64,000 nt of DNA from Nitrospira sp. (GCA_037045225.1 JBAOHZ010000009.1:1116001-1180000); one strand, 5' to 3'; positions 1 through 9,371 are shown, numbered from the stretch's first letter. The notes: a model not told the origin generated them from the letters alone. Translations and numbers: made by a program.

Positions 1-1
1 C

Positions 2-325
2 ATCGCGCTCGTCTTATCGATTACGCTCCTGGTCCTTCTCCACATTCCCACTCCGACGTCTGCACAGGACCTGCCAGAAGGGCTGTTAGTTCGTTTTGAG
101 TCGTCAGACCTGGTTCCAGGCTGGCATATGGGAACCGTGGGTCTGACAAAAGACGGGTGCGTGATGATCTGGAAGTCTGAGCCAGAACTCATTCACGGGC
201 GAATCGGGTTTAGCCTGCACTCCATTTAGAAACTCGAACGCCATGAAGGAGAGAGGTGGGTGGACATTCCGCTCACACCGATGATGCACAAGGAACCAAA
301 ACAGTGCCACGAGCATACGGGTTAA
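2..325 (+). pseudogene. Exported hypothetical protein, 5'-truncated by the window edge and interrupted by an in-frame TAG
   Basis: The reading frame enters from outside the window. It starts with a hydrophobic stretch ending in a signal-peptidase-like TSAQD, so the missing part is probably only a short N-terminus. It reads through to a TAG at 227-229 and then continues in the same frame for 31 more sensible codons (KLERHEGERWVDIPL and on) to TAA at 323-325. The segment around the stop, with hydrophobic residues then a KLE and a W-V-D-I-P, resembles the last strands of small Ig-like domains; that is a weak impression. The simplest reading is a nonsense mutation in a real exported protein. Sequencing error or a functional 75-codon product ending at 229 cannot be excluded. 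Confidence 0.5.
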
Positions 326-489
326 GCACGGCGTCGGTTCTTCACTCCGCACAACCTCTTGCACTCAATGTGCATCCACTCGTGTGCATACACAGCGGCA
401 TCGGTGCTTGTTATGATGACACCACGGCTGTGACGGCCCGAGCTGATGATCTCACGGAGCGCATCCTTGCAACACCCCACGTGCACACT

Positions 490-1089
490 ATGAACACCCT
501 GATTGATAAATTACGGATGCGAGGCCTGCTAGATAACTGGACCAGAGTGAGCACGACGTTGGCGATATCGGCACTCTGCGTTACCGTAACAGCGTGTGCG
601 AGCGTGGAGCAGAAAGATCCCCTATCGACAGTGGCTTCAGTAGATCTCGCCCGGTACGCCGGAACATGGCACGAGATCGCCCGATTGCCGATGTGGTTTC
701 AACGTCACTGCATCAACTCCACAGCGCTATATACCAACCAGCCCAACGGCACCCTCGGGGTCCACAACGAGTGCGTGACGGACAGCGGCGGAGTGGACCA
801 CGTGGATGGTGTGGCAACAGTGATCGATCCCGCAACCAACGCACGGCTCACCGTGGTCTTCGACAACTTCTTCGCACGGCTCTTCGGTTCGTCTCGTGAA
901 GGGAACTATTGGATTCTTGCGCTTGATCCGGAATACCGAACCGCGATGGTCGGCACGCCCGATCGCCGATTTCTCTGGATTCTCTCGCGATCACCTCAGC
1001 TCGAGGAAACCACCTACCAGCGCCTCGTCGCCCAAGCCAAGAACTGGGGGTTCCCGGTTGCAGACCTTATTCGCGCCAGACGGTCTTGA
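490..1089 (+). CDS. blc: Lipocalin family lipoprotein (Blc-like)
   Basis: This is a bacterial lipocalin of the Blc/apolipoprotein D type, which binds lipids in the envelope. The frame is open further upstream, but the protein makes sense from the ATG at 490: a basic start, a hydrophobic segment (LAISALCVTVTAC) ending in a lipobox cysteine, then the family signature YAGTWHEIARLP (G-x-W motif) and a C-terminal beta-barrel with NYWILALDPEYRTAMVG and LWILSR. The 199-residue length fits the family once the signal peptide is removed. No good Shine-Dalgarno is visible before 490. It stands alone between a broken gene and a remnant, so context adds nothing about regulation. Confidence 0.88.
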   Translation: MNTLIDKLRMRGLLDNWTRVSTTLAISALCVTVTACASVEQKDPLSTVASVDLARYAGTWHEIARLPMWFQRHCINSTALYTNQPNGTLGVHNECVTDSGGVDHVDGVATVIDPATNARLTVVFDNFFARLFGSSREGNYWILALDPEYRTAMVGTPDRRFLWILSRSPQLEETTYQRLVAQAKNWGFPVADLIRARRS

Positions 1090-1184
1090 TGGCAGACGCT
1101 GCTCTTCGGGGTCAGTGACGTGCCGCCACGCGCAAACAGGTCTGGCCGTCACAGTTCATACGTGAGCCGTTTAGGAGTTCACTA

Positions 1185-1364
1185 GTTGAAAAGGAATCGA
1201 CAGCTATCAAAACACATGGCGGGAAATGGCCGACGCTGTTTGAACGGGCAGCAGAGGTCGCATCGAACGCCGCGCCCTACATGCATGCCCGACGGCAGGC
1301 GATTGAGCATACGGGCGAAGTCGGCGGACAGATTCAGCAACGCGTCATCGTGGAGTGTGTTTGA
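1185..1364 (+). pseudogene. Remnant resembling the C-terminus of a phage-type small protein
   Basis: One frame gives a protein-like tail, LFERAAEVASNAAPYMHAR followed by RQAIEHTGEVGGQIQQRV, ending at TGA 1362-1364. The pattern AAPYxHxR followed by a short linker and HTG is one I associate with small proteins of phage and mobile-element modules (terminase-associated or DUF5681-like). There is no ATG or GTG start, no ribosome binding site and no matching N-terminal region upstream, so this looks like the 3' end of a lost gene. Family assignment is from memory of the motif only. Confidence 0.4.
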
Positions 1365-1450
1365 GCAGGATTGAGAGACCGGCAGACCAGCTCATGCAGA
1401 CTGTTGGATATCGTGTTCACACCGCGACACTCGTCGCCAGCTGCATTCCC

Positions 1451-1681
1451 TCACGCCTTGGGCGGAAGGCATTTCGTGACGAGCAATTGGTGAACGGGAA
1501 TAAAGGGAGGGTCCTTGACCACGTTCCATTGCGCACAGTTCGCGCGCAATAGCATTTCCATCTTTTCAACTCGGCGGTGATACCGTTGATGGTCGGGAAC
1601 GAACAATAAAATGGCGATCAATGAAGTGACCCACACCGAAGTGATCGTGACCATAGGCCAATGCGCAAGTATTTTCAGCAC
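1451..1681 (-). CDS. Small single-pass membrane protein, unknown function
   Basis: This 76-residue protein has one predicted membrane helix near the N-terminus (MVTITSVWVTSLIAILLFV), followed by a charged segment (PDHQRYHRRVEKMEMLLRA) and a short tail with two cysteines. The GTG at 1679-1681 was chosen because GGAGAG lies five bases upstream on the minus strand; an ATG at 1652-1654 is an alternative without such a site. The frame extends further upstream without an obvious protein. No family was recognised. Confidence 0.45.
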   Translation of the reverse strand: MLKILAHWPMVTITSVWVTSLIAILLFVPDHQRYHRRVEKMEMLLRANCAQWNVVKDPPFIPVHQLLVTKCLPPKA

Positions 1682-2108
1682 GACTGCTCTCCATAGATCG
1701 CGGAGTGATTCTGACTGAACCCACGCTCCAGCAGCACAGTATAAACTCCGCTTAACCCAGCCCCCAGCATTTTTAGAAATTCGATCAATTGGCACACTAC
1801 TCGCTTGGGGTTAAGGTCGCAACGGCTGCCTCAAGCAGACCGACTTGGGAGCCGGAGCGTTCGCTCGATCAGCCCGTGCAGAGACCGCCAAACCGTCGAG
1901 ATGCTCCTCTGGCCTGGAGAGGACGGCACTTCCCTTCGCGCACACCCGAACCTCTCTAGCCTGATAGGCAGGCAGCGCGCACACCCCTGCCTCAATCGTT
2001 TCTGATTCCCGTATGCCATGAGGACGCCGCATGAAGATGCGGCTCGCATTGCTACATATCCTGATTGCCACGCCTCATCCTTCATCGCTCCAAGTCTCGA
2101 ATCCTTTG
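1682..2108. other. Intergenic stretch without a supportable gene
   Basis: Several open frames overlap here on both strands, but all are arginine-, serine- and proline-rich, conflict with one another and lack ribosome binding sites. I see no RNA gene or clear repeat. Confidence 0.5.
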
Positions 2109-2285
2109 CTAGGGCGATGCGTCGAAGTAATCCGGGGCGAAGGTTCGTCCGCATTGGTTGCAGTGCCACTCAGGCCGCGCAGGAGCCCCACGCCTCTTGG
2201 GAGCGTCCGGCCTGATCAGAAGGCGTTCGGGCACGACAGGAGTCCGGCAAATAGGACAGTAGTATAAGGGTTCTTCACGCGTCAT
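2109..2285 (-). CDS. Small zinc-ribbon protein
   Basis: This 58-residue protein carries two CxxC knuckles, YYCPICRTPV and HCNQCGRTF, about 30 residues apart, which is the layout of a single zinc ribbon. The start at 2285 is supported by GGGGAGG seven bases upstream on the minus strand. Tiny zinc ribbons like this commonly bind nucleic acid or partner proteins; the sequence gives no specific role. Two further small zinc-ribbon genes lie between 8.3 and 9.8 kb. Confidence 0.65.
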   Translation of the reverse strand: MTREEPLYYCPICRTPVVPERLLIRPDAPKRRGAPARPEWHCNQCGRTFAPDYFDASP

Positions 2286-2359
2286 GGCCCGCCTCCCCAA
2301 ACAATCCAAGAACATTGCCTTCAATCCCTGTGCACCAATCTTTTATTGTTATCCCTCGG

Positions 2360-2560
2360 TCATAGCGCACGGCGCGTGCCCTCGCCTATCAGGCTCTTAC
2401 ACAGGTCCTGACCGTCGGCGAATACACGTGCATCAATCCTGCAATACTGATCTCGACTGGCTTCGCGCAAATGTTTCTCTTCGGCTCGACTAAGGGCAGA
2501 GCGGACAAGGGCTCGCGCTTGCCGAGCCAACAGTTGCTCGCGTTCACATTGCCCTTTCAT
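2360..2560 (-). CDS. Possible small helical protein, unknown
   Basis: From the ATG at 2558-2560 this frame gives 66 residues with an amphipathic, helical look (REQLLARQARALVRSALSR) and a cysteine-containing tail. GGAG touches the start codon, too close for normal spacing, and the frame continues upstream without a better start. It may be a remnant rather than an active gene. No family recognised. Confidence 0.25.
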   Translation of the reverse strand: MKGQCEREQLLARQARALVRSALSRAEEKHLREASRDQYCRIDARVFADGQDLCKSLIGEGTRRAL

Positions 2561-3286
2561 CTCCGAGGTATCAGTGCCGGCGTACGGACAGGAATATAGG
2601 CTCCATCGAACGGGGGAATCCTGGGCAGGCTTAGTATGCAGGCACCTGCAATGTAGCAGGTATGACACAGCGCCTGATCAAAATCAAAGTAGACCTGACT
2701 TTGGCCTGGAACCGGCCAGAAGAGAATCACGGCAGTGAGACTGACGACATAGACCTTGATAATTCAGGAAAGAGATCTTACCGCATCCTACCTAATCAAC
2801 ATGCAGAGAATGCGCAAACTACAGAAAAAGCATACTTCTCGAGTCCAGAAAATTCACCAGGAACTACGTGTCATGGACACTTCTGATGCGTCAGGCAGGG
2901 TGAGCGGCCGAGGAAGAGACGGCCGCGTATGCGGATGGGAAGCTCCAGTTACAGAACCTTGAGCCCATCCCGGAGATCTGGCCTAGGGTAAGCTTTGGAA
3001 GGCCACTCCTGGCTTGTCCCTTCTCATCACCTGTATGAACCGTTGCCCTCCGCTCGAATCTGGCTGTGTGTGTGGCTGCCGGTTGGAAAATTCTTTCATG
3101 TACGCTTCGGAGACGACGAAGAAAGGTTTCGTGATGCAGAGCGGCTTGGGTTCGGTGTAATAGCGCCACACGCGCCGGACCTCACAGACCGTAGATGTAA
3201 AGCGTAGATGCCTACAGTCGGCCCTGTGAATAGGCATAACGAATGATACAACGCTGGGCTAAGAGCGGTACTGTGGGTTGGTGTGG
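2561..3286. other. Probable gene-remnant region next to tRNA-Glu
   Basis: No frame here has a convincing start, ribosome binding site and protein-like composition together. Two short frames look marginally protein-like: minus strand 2983-3237, containing WRYYTEPKPLCITKPFFVV, and plus strand 2756-2962, containing MQRMRKLQKKHTSRV. Neither matches a family I know. The stretch lies directly beyond the 3' end of tRNA-Glu, where integrated elements often sit, so decayed mobile DNA is a reasonable guess. Confidence 0.35.
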
Positions 3287-3361
3287 TGTCCCCAACGGGA
3301 TTTGAACCCGTGTTACTGCCTTGAAAGGGCAATGTCCTAGGCCAGGCTAGACGATGGGGAC
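3287..3361 (-). tRNA. tRNA-Glu (anticodon UUC)
   Basis: On the minus strand the sequence folds as a complete cloverleaf. The acceptor stem pairs GTCCCCA with TGGGGAC, the anticodon stem TGCC/GGCA encloses the loop CTTTCAA with anticodon TTC, and the T arm contains GGTTCAAATCC. The CCA end is not encoded, since the discriminator A is followed by CACC. Its 3' end faces the remnant region at 1.1-3.3 kb. Confidence 0.96.
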
Positions 3362-3474
3362 GAAGAGACTCCGTACAAGCGGGTTGATTCATACCATACT
3401 TGATTGAGAGGTGTCACTAGTCTGCCTGACTCCTGCCTTCGGAAAAATTGCCGACTCCTGGGACAATCGGCTGA

Positions 3475-5481
3475 TTGACGATCTGCCCTCAACCACAGTA
3501 CTCTGCAACTGTGGATACTCGTGCACATCATCGCCCCGACGAACCGCTCGCTCCGGGCTCGCAAGCAACGAACCTCACGGCCGAGGCGTGCAGTTTGCTA
3601 TCGGCGGACGACCTGCACCTCTTTAACGAAGGATCGCACTTCCACCTCTACGACAAACTGGGGGCACATCCCGCAACCTTCCAGGGTATCGACGGTACCT
3701 ACTTTGCGGTGTGGGCACCGGAAGCTGAGCAGGTCTCGGTCTTCGGGACCTTCAACCATTGGGATCCCACACGCCATCCTCTCCACCCCTGTCAATTTTC
3801 AGGCATTTGGGAGGGGTTCGTCCCTGGAGTGGGAACGGGCACCCTGTACAAATTTCACATCCGATCGCGGCACCACGGTGCGGTGCTCATCAAGACAGAC
3901 CCGTTTGCCAAACTAAACGAAATCCCGCCGAAATCCGCCTCCGTGGTCTGGAACCTTGATTACACCTGGCAGGATCACGACTGGATGCGCACCCGCGCCC
4001 AGCACAACGCGCTGGATGCTCCGATCAGCATTTACGAAGTACATCTGGGCTCGTGGATGCGGGTTCCCGGCGAAGGCAACCGCTCCCTCAGCTATCGCGA
4101 AGCCGCGCCGAAACTCATCGAATATGTACAGCGGTTGGGCTTCACTCACGTGGAGTTCCTCCCCCTGATGGACCACCCGTTTTTCGGCTCCTGGGGGTAT
4201 CAAACGACCGGATATTTTGCCCCCTCCGGCAACTATGGGACGCCGCAAGACCTCATGTTCCTGATCGACCAGCTCCACCAACACCGCATCGGAGTGATTC
4301 TGGATTGGGTCCCGTCACACTTTCCGACCGACGAACACGGGCTGAGCCGATTCGACGGCAGCCATCTCTTTGAGCATGCGGATCCCCGCCAGGGGCTCCA
4401 CCCCGATTGGGGGACGGCGGTGTTCAACTACAGCCGCAACGAGGTGCGAAGCTTTCTCATCAGCAGCGCGCTCTTCTGGCTGGAGCAGTACCATGCCGAC
4501 GGGCTGCGAGTGGATGCCGTGGCCTCAATGCTGTATCTGGACTATTCGCGAAAGGAAGGCGACTGGATTCCCAACCGCCACGGCGGCCGGGAAAACTTGG
4601 AGGCCATCACCTTCTTGCGCCAACTCAACGAAGAAGTCTATCGCCGCCATCCGGATGTGCAGACCTTTGCGGAAGAATCCACCTCCTGGCCATCCGTCTC
4701 GCGACCAACCTACGCCGGTGGACTGGGCTTCGGCATGAAATGGGATATGGGATGGATGCATGACACACTGGAGTACATGGCACTGGATCCCGTGTACCGC
4801 AAACACCACCACCGCAATCTTACCTTCCGCATGCTATACGCCTTCCAGGAGAACTTCCTGTTGCCGCTGTCCCACGACGAAGTCGTCCATGGGAAGGGCT
4901 CGCTCCTAGGGAAGATGCCTGGCGACGATTGGCAGAAGTTCGCCAATCTCCGCGCGCTGTTCGGCTACATGTATGCGCAGGCGGCGAAGAAGCTGATTTT
5001 CATGGGCGGCGAAATCGGTCAGTGGCGGGAATGGGCTCACGATGACAGCATTGATTGGAACCTGCTTCAGTACCCGCCTCACCAAGGTCTGCAACGATGG
5101 GTCGCCGACCTCAACCAGCTCTACCGCGCCGAACCGGCCCTGCATGATTTCGATTTCGACCGGCGAGGATTCGAGTGGATTGATTGTCAGGATGTGGATG
5201 CCGGGATCATCAGCCTCTTACGCCATGGCCGCGGACCGGGACAACACATCGCCGTCGTCTGTAACTTTACGCCGGTTCCACGACTGCACTATCGCATCGG
5301 TGTCCCGCACGGCGGGTATTGGAAAGAACTCCTGAACAGTGACGCGGCCATCTACGGCGGGACCGGACTCGGGAATCTCGGCGGCGTAACCGCGGAGCCT
5401 ATTCCGGCCCATGAACGATCACACTCGTTGACCCTGACCCTGCCACCGCTCTCTGTGCTGTTCTTCAAGTCTGTGCCGTAG
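3475..5481 (+). CDS. glgB: 1,4-alpha-glucan branching enzyme
   Basis: GlgB makes the alpha-1,6 branches of glycogen. The protein has the N-terminal segment [20 protein letters not shown], a CBM48-type domain ([18 protein letters not shown]), a GH13 barrel and a C-terminal beta domain. Counting from 3475, the catalytic residues are visible as Asp347 in [15 protein letters not shown], Glu400 in TFAEES and Asp468 in [13 protein letters not shown]. Length is normal for the shorter GlgB form. No ATG exists at the 5' end: the frame opens with TTG at 3475 directly after an in-frame TGA, and GTG at 3511 is the alternative, both without a clear ribosome binding site. It is not next to other glycogen genes, so it may act on a pathway encoded elsewhere. 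Confidence 0.95.
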   Translation: MTICPQPQYSATVDTRAHHRPDEPLAPGSQATNLTAEACSLLSADDLHLFNEGSHFHLYDKLGAHPATFQGIDGTYFAVWAPEAEQVSVFGTFNHWDPTRHPLHPCQFSGIWEGFVPGVGTGTLYKFHIRSRHHGAVLIKTDPFAKLNEIPPKSASVVWNLDYTWQDHDWMRTRAQHNALDAPISIYEVHLGSWMRVPGEGNRSLSYREAAPKLIEYVQRLGFTHVEFLPLMDHPFFGSWGYQTTGYFAPSGNYGTPQDLMFLIDQLHQHRIGVILDWVPSHFPTDEHGLSRFDGSHLFEHADPRQGLHPDWGTAVFNYSRNEVRSFLISSALFWLEQYHADGLRVDAVASMLYLDYSRKEGDWIPNRHGGRENLEAITFLRQLNEEVYRRHPDVQTFAEESTSWPSVSRPTYAGGLGFGMKWDMGWMHDTLEYMALDPVYRKHHHRNLTFRMLYAFQENFLLPLSHDEVVHGKGSLLGKMPGDDWQKFANLRALFGYMYAQAAKKLIFMGGEIGQWREWAHDDSIDWNLLQYPPHQGLQRWVADLNQLYRAEPALHDFDFDRRGFEWIDCQDVDAGIISLLRHGRGPGQHIAVVCNFTPVPRLHYRIGVPHGGYWKELLNSDAAIYGGTGLGNLGGVTAEPIPAHERSHSLTLTLPPLSVLFFKSVP

Positions 5482-5580
5482 GTTCAAGTGCGGTCTCGCC
5501 TTTCCAGCGCCTCTAGGGTAGGATCGCGACATCGAACAGACAACGTCGCGCACCAGATCCACACGACCGAGGAGGCAACG

Positions 5581-6072
5581 ATGGCGATTCGCTCACTGAC
5601 AACTTCGATAGGGCGGGGCGTGGTGTTGCTCATGATCGGCCTCACCTTTGCGCACTGCTCACATGACATCCATGAGAAACGCGCCGACACCATCAAGGAT
5701 CATGTCGAAGCCTTTTACGATCACTTGAAACATGATCGCGTGGCAGCCGCCATCCGAGAGAACGAAGCCATCGAACACCTCTCATCCCAGTTGGGCGAGA
5801 TCGTCACTCGACGCGTCAATCAGCCGGGAACCAACCAGGTGGATCGTGAATGGACCGACCTACGGACGGCCAATGAAACGGCGGCCCAAAACTGGTTAGC
5901 CTTGGGGCAATACCTCTCGATCAAGAAACAGTACCCGCAATCCCGAGCGACCTACCAGCGTGTCATTGATACCTACACGGGCTCGACGGAACGGACCTAT
6001 CGAGAGCAAGCAACACGCGCTATTCGTGACTTGAACATCCTCAGCCCTCCGTCGCCCTCACAATCCCGGTGA
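5581..6072 (+). CDS. Exported TPR-like hypothetical protein
   Basis: This 163-residue protein begins at an ATG preceded by GAGGAGG. The N-terminus has a hydrophobic segment (GVVLLMIGLTFAHC) like a signal peptide; the cysteine is preceded by F-A-H, a poor lipobox. The C-terminal part (WLALGQYLSIKKQYPQSR and ATYQRVIDTYTGSTERTYR) reads like a single TPR-type helical pair. It abuts the lipoprotein gene at 6081 and the two are probably co-transcribed. Function unknown. Confidence 0.75.
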   Translation: MAIRSLTTSIGRGVVLLMIGLTFAHCSHDIHEKRADTIKDHVEAFYDHLKHDRVAAAIRENEAIEHLSSQLGEIVTRRVNQPGTNQVDREWTDLRTANETAAQNWLALGQYLSIKKQYPQSRATYQRVIDTYTGSTERTYREQATRAIRDLNILSPPSPSQSR

Positions 6073-6080
6073 CACGACGT

Positions 6081-6644
6081 ATGCTTCGAACCATGCCGAA
6101 AATCAGGCATCGACTGACCATCCTGTTCTGTTCCGCATCTCTCCTCGCCTCCGGGTGTGTGCACAACATCCACGTCGCCCCGATGCCGCAGGAACAGAGT
6201 TCCGCGACGTTACCCGCTAGAGTGCAGCTCGAGGTGCCGTTCCTCGCCATAGAAGGGGCGGATCATATGCCGGGCATTCCCCTCCTTGAATGGCCGGCGA
6301 CAGACTTGCGACATGCCATCATCGAGTATTTCGCACAGCGTCAAACCTTTACCACCATCGGCACAGAACCCGCCGACCTACGCCTGGTTGTCAAAGCATG
6401 GCTGACACTTCGGGCACCTGACCGCTACCTGTACCGGGTACATCTTGAAACCGACTTATCTGTTTCCGGCCAAGCTCCGCTCAAGACCTACGCATCCGAA
6501 GGCGAAGCGTTCGGCTCGTCAGTGAGATGGGTTACGGCCTCTGATCAAGACCCCATCACCGACGCCACCACACAAGCACTCCACCAGCTGGCCTCCCAAA
6601 TCGAACAGGATCGAGAGCTACTCAGAAAGTCCGGCGGCCAATAG
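6081..6644 (+). CDS. Lipoprotein, unknown function
   Basis: The 187-residue product has a basic start, a hydrophobic stretch and a clear lipobox (LLASGC), so it should be a lipid-anchored envelope protein. The mature part resembles small outer-membrane-associated lipoproteins of the LPS-assembly/YajG kind in layout (LRHAIIEYFAQRQTF, then LVVKAWLTLR), but no family is certain. A GTG at 6069 overlapping the previous stop codon is an alternative start. It follows the exported protein at 5581 with almost no gap, suggesting joint transcription. Confidence 0.75.
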   Translation: MLRTMPKIRHRLTILFCSASLLASGCVHNIHVAPMPQEQSSATLPARVQLEVPFLAIEGADHMPGIPLLEWPATDLRHAIIEYFAQRQTFTTIGTEPADLRLVVKAWLTLRAPDRYLYRVHLETDLSVSGQAPLKTYASEGEAFGSSVRWVTASDQDPITDATTQALHQLASQIEQDRELLRKSGGQ

Positions 6645-7102
6645 CCGCGCCCCCATGCATCTGCGCGACGAACGAATTTTGACTCACCATCAGCTGCGTG
6701 AGCATCCTTAAGCAAAAGGCCGAAACGATTCTCTGCTCACCCGCGCGGCTCTCGCTCAACTACCACCACCACATTCCCCCACAAGTTCACGAATGCACTG
6801 AGTATGCGTTCGGATACGAACACGTATCCCATTCGATACAGAGATCTCACCAGTGAACGGCAACCTTTCTTCACTCTCCGTCCACAAGGGCTGTTCCCGC
6901 GCCATTCCCCCGTCTATCTTTCACATTCCATGATGCCCGCGTCGCCAGACCCATGACAAACAATAGTGGCATTAAGATTGCTCTCGTAGGGCCGAGCCCT
7001 TGCAGCCACATCGCTGCTTGAACCGGACCGCTTCCTCTCACGGCAAGCGGATCACACGAAGTGCTCCATTGGTCTCTCGGCTGCGTGAGAGAAAGACGTT
7101 GT
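6645..7102. other. Intergenic region with a short inverted repeat
   Basis: No gene is supportable in these 458 bases. The one structure is a perfect 7-bp inverted repeat with a 4-base centre, GGATACG at 6822-6828 and CGTATCC at 6833-6839, about 265 bases before the DUF2235 gene. It could be an operator or a small RNA hairpin. Confidence 0.4.
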
Positions 7103-8299
7103 GTGTCCAAACAATTGATTCTGTGCTTCGACGGCATGTGGGAGCAACCTCCGGACACTGAGGGATGGGTACCGTCCTCAGGCATTTCCGCCCAACAACC
7201 CCCTCCCGGCATGCGCCAAGAGTCAACAGCGACCACGAATGTGCTGCGGCTCTACCATTCCATCCTGCCGAGGACGTGCGACGGACGGGCGCAACAAAAA
7301 TGGTATGACTCCGGAACCCAATTCCCCTGGTTTCATCGGTTCCGCGATGGCGCATTTGGTTACGGGGTGGACCAATCGATTCTCCATGGTTACGCGTATC
7401 TCGCAGCCTCTTATGAACCAGGAGACGATCTCTTTATCTATGGGTTCAGTCGCGGCGCGTATACCGCCCGTTCCCTGGCGGGCCTTCTCAACACCACAGG
7501 CCTCGTCTCTGCAGAGTTACTGAACGCAGACCTTGTCGGCCGTGTACGCGAGGCAGCCTCCCAGCTTGCGAGCTCAGCTGAACCGTCTACATCTCTTACC
7601 CAATGCCTCACCGAGCTCATCCTCGATCCCTCCAATCAAGCGCTCGACGAAGCCTATCGCCTCTATCGAAATGGGCCCAGCAATGGCCACCGCAGGATAC
7701 CGCCGTCCACACGACGGCGAGGAACACTAGAGGTTTCCATCACGTTGCTGGGTCTCTGGGACACGGTCGGCCCGCTTGGCATTCCGACGAACGCCCTCAA
7801 GTGGTTGAACGATCACCGTTACAACTTTCACGATACGGAGTTGAGCGCAATCGTGAGACGGGCTTACCACGCCCTCGCCATTGATGAGCATCGTGCGGAC
7901 CACAACGCGACCCTATGGACCTCTCCAGCCGGCCCCGACCAATCTATTGAACAACGATGGTTCGCCGGCGCACACGGCGACTTAGGCGGAACCTATCCGG
8001 ACCGGAATCTGGCCGACTTCGGCTTAGCCTGGCTACAACTGCACTCGATCGAGAAGGGATTAGCCATTGGGGCGCAGGCGATCCCCGTGAAGCCCAACGC
8101 CCTGAGCCCCATCCACGATTCCTTCACCGAGTGTCTTGGCAGCTTTCGGAAATGGTTTCATTCACGATTCTATCGGCCAGTCATGCAAACAGGGACGAAT
8201 ACTGAAGTGCTGGATGCCTCCGTCCACGCACGCCTGATCCACGACCCCCAGTATCGACCCAAAAACGAAGGGTTGAAGAGTGTCTTACATTTCGAATGA
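7103..8299 (+). CDS. DUF2235 alpha/beta hydrolase (Tle1-like phospholipase fold)
   Basis: The protein begins KQLILCFDGMWEQP, the usual opening of DUF2235 hydrolases, and has the nucleophile elbow GFSRGAYTARSLAG with Ser116 counted from 7103. Later conserved pieces include GLWDTVGPLG and RWFAGAHGDLGGTYPD, which supply the acid and histidine regions of the triad. DUF2235 proteins include type VI secretion phospholipase effectors (Tle1) but also many housekeeping hydrolases. No secretion genes are nearby, so a housekeeping or lipid role is at least as likely. The GTG at 7103 places the family motif at the N-terminus; GTGs at 7061 and 7085 are alternatives. The next gene starts just after or overlaps its end. 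Confidence 0.88.
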   Translation: MSKQLILCFDGMWEQPPDTEGWVPSSGISAQQPPPGMRQESTATTNVLRLYHSILPRTCDGRAQQKWYDSGTQFPWFHRFRDGAFGYGVDQSILHGYAYLAASYEPGDDLFIYGFSRGAYTARSLAGLLNTTGLVSAELLNADLVGRVREAASQLASSAEPSTSLTQCLTELILDPSNQALDEAYRLYRNGPSNGHRRIPPSTRRRGTLEVSITLLGLWDTVGPLGIPTNALKWLNDHRYNFHDTELSAIVRRAYHALAIDEHRADHNATLWTSPAGPDQSIEQRWFAGAHGDLGGTYPDRNLADFGLAWLQLHSIEKGLAIGAQAIPVKPNALSPIHDSFTECLGSFRKWFHSRFYRPVMQTGTNTEVLDASVHARLIHDPQYRPKNEGLKSVLHFE

Positions 8300-8321
8300 A
8301 CCTGCAGATGAAGAAGCCATG

Positions 8322-8792
8322 CTTTCACCGAGCGCACCTCTCTCACGCCAGAGACCCCGTTGTCCAAAGCCGGATTGCGGGGGCATCATGACCGAAGGAA
8401 CGACACGCCGAGGCCTCTCGCCATCACCCAGTGGACTCACGTGGTTCTACTGTCTCACCTGCGATCATCACGGCGCCGTATCGATCGAGGGCATCCATTT
8501 GGTGTTTCGTACCGGCCATCAGTTTTATTGTACGTACAGCTCTGCCCCTGTTTCGATCGAAGTGATAGTGCCGCCGGCGGCGCGAGCTCAGTTCTCTCGT
8601 TATGCACTATCCGACACGCAATTGGTTCAACAGGCGGTTGCATGGGCACTCTTAACCGGAAAGCAGCACGGAACTATCCACCTGGGACCTGAACACCAGG
8701 ACTATGCGGCATTGCACCGTTATCTGACTGACCAGCTGTCTCCGATGAATACCTCGCCCCCCACCCTCACAGACAAACCCACGACACGCTAG
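8322..8792 (+). CDS. Zinc-ribbon hypothetical protein
   Basis: The 156-residue product has an N-terminal treble of cysteines (RCPKPDCGG, then WFYCLTCDHHG) forming a zinc ribbon. The remainder, about 90 residues, is soluble and unrecognised. The ATG at 8322 was chosen; a GTG at 8280 would overlap the DUF2235 gene by 20 bases. Tight placement after the hydrolase suggests co-transcription and perhaps joint function, but nothing in the sequence defines it. Confidence 0.7.
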   Translation, partial: LSPSAPLSRQRPRCPKPDCGGIMTEGTTRRGLSPSPSGLTWFYCLTCDHHGAVSIEGIHLVFRTGHQFYCTYSSAPVSIEVIVPPAARAQFSRYALSDTQLVQQAVAWALLTGKQHGTIHLGPEHQDYAALHRYLTDQLSPMNTSPPTLTDKPTTR

Positions 8793-8811
8793 CCCATACA
8801 CCCAGGGAAGC

Positions 8812-8826
8812 CCTGGACGCATATTA
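8812..8826 (+). terminator. Short hairpin after the zinc-ribbon gene
   Basis: CCAGGG and CCCTGG form a perfect 6-bp stem around AAG, 20 bases after the stop codon at 8792. No T-run follows. Weak terminator or RNA-processing hairpin. Confidence 0.3.
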
Positions 8827-8977
8827 CAGTTGCTCGCGGCCGTTGTTTCCGGCAGCCCAGCCCTGGCCGTTCCCTCGTTAGAAGTACCCACTTCGCAGAC
8901 TATCTGATCAGGCACAACCGAGCTACTCTCAGGATCGAGATGACGGCGAACCCGCTCATCGGATGCAGGAGGCTCGT

Positions 8978-9340
8978 ATGACTCGTCCATCCCATCGAAA
9001 GCTCTTAGTCCACTGCATCCTGTCTGATGTGACCATGGGCTGCGCCGACAGAGGCCGTATCCTCGATACCGACCCGGACGGATCACCTTGCCCCACCCCT
9101 CACAGCCTCGTGGATGGAGACTATCTCGCACTAAAGCTACAGCGGCCCGACGCCCACCGACCCGTGTCGGTCCATTTGGCACAAGTGACTTGGGTACAAG
9201 GAGATCGATTTGGCGTGGAGTTGCTCATCATGGATGCCGATGAGCGCACTCATCTAGATGGATTTCTCGCCGCACACCTGCCCCCGGAGCCCGAATTTCA
9301 AGATATACGCTCGGAACTCACCATTACAGTTGCAGAGTAG
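8978..9340 (+). CDS. PilZ-like domain protein
   Basis: This 120-residue protein reads as a single PilZ-type beta-barrel: a basic N-terminus (MTRPSHRK), GRILDTDPDG, and the closing strand pattern WVQGDRFGVELLIM. PilZ domains bind cyclic di-GMP through RxxxR and D/NxSxxG motifs. Neither motif is clearly complete here, so this may be a non-binding (atypical) member. The start at 8978 is supported by AGGAGG a few bases upstream. A strong hairpin follows its stop codon. Confidence 0.7.
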   Translation: MTRPSHRKLLVHCILSDVTMGCADRGRILDTDPDGSPCPTPHSLVDGDYLALKLQRPDAHRPVSVHLAQVTWVQGDRFGVELLIMDADERTHLDGFLAAHLPPEPEFQDIRSELTITVAE

Positions 9341-9349
9341 GACATAGAT

Positions 9350-9371
9350 AGGGCAGGCCCTCCCCTGCCCT
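9350..9371 (+). terminator. Hairpin after the PilZ-like gene
   Basis: AGGGCAGG (9350-9357) and CCTGCCCT (9364-9371) form a perfect 8-bp stem with a 6-base loop, 10 bases after the stop codon. There is no T-tract, so it may act with Rho, or as an mRNA 3' end stabiliser. Confidence 0.5.

Noticed and set aside
1..3361. Search for a duplicated tRNA-Glu 3' end marking an att site
   Set aside because: No second copy of the tRNA 3' words (CCCGTTGGGGA or its complement) was seen in 1-3286, so no integration boundary can be claimed.
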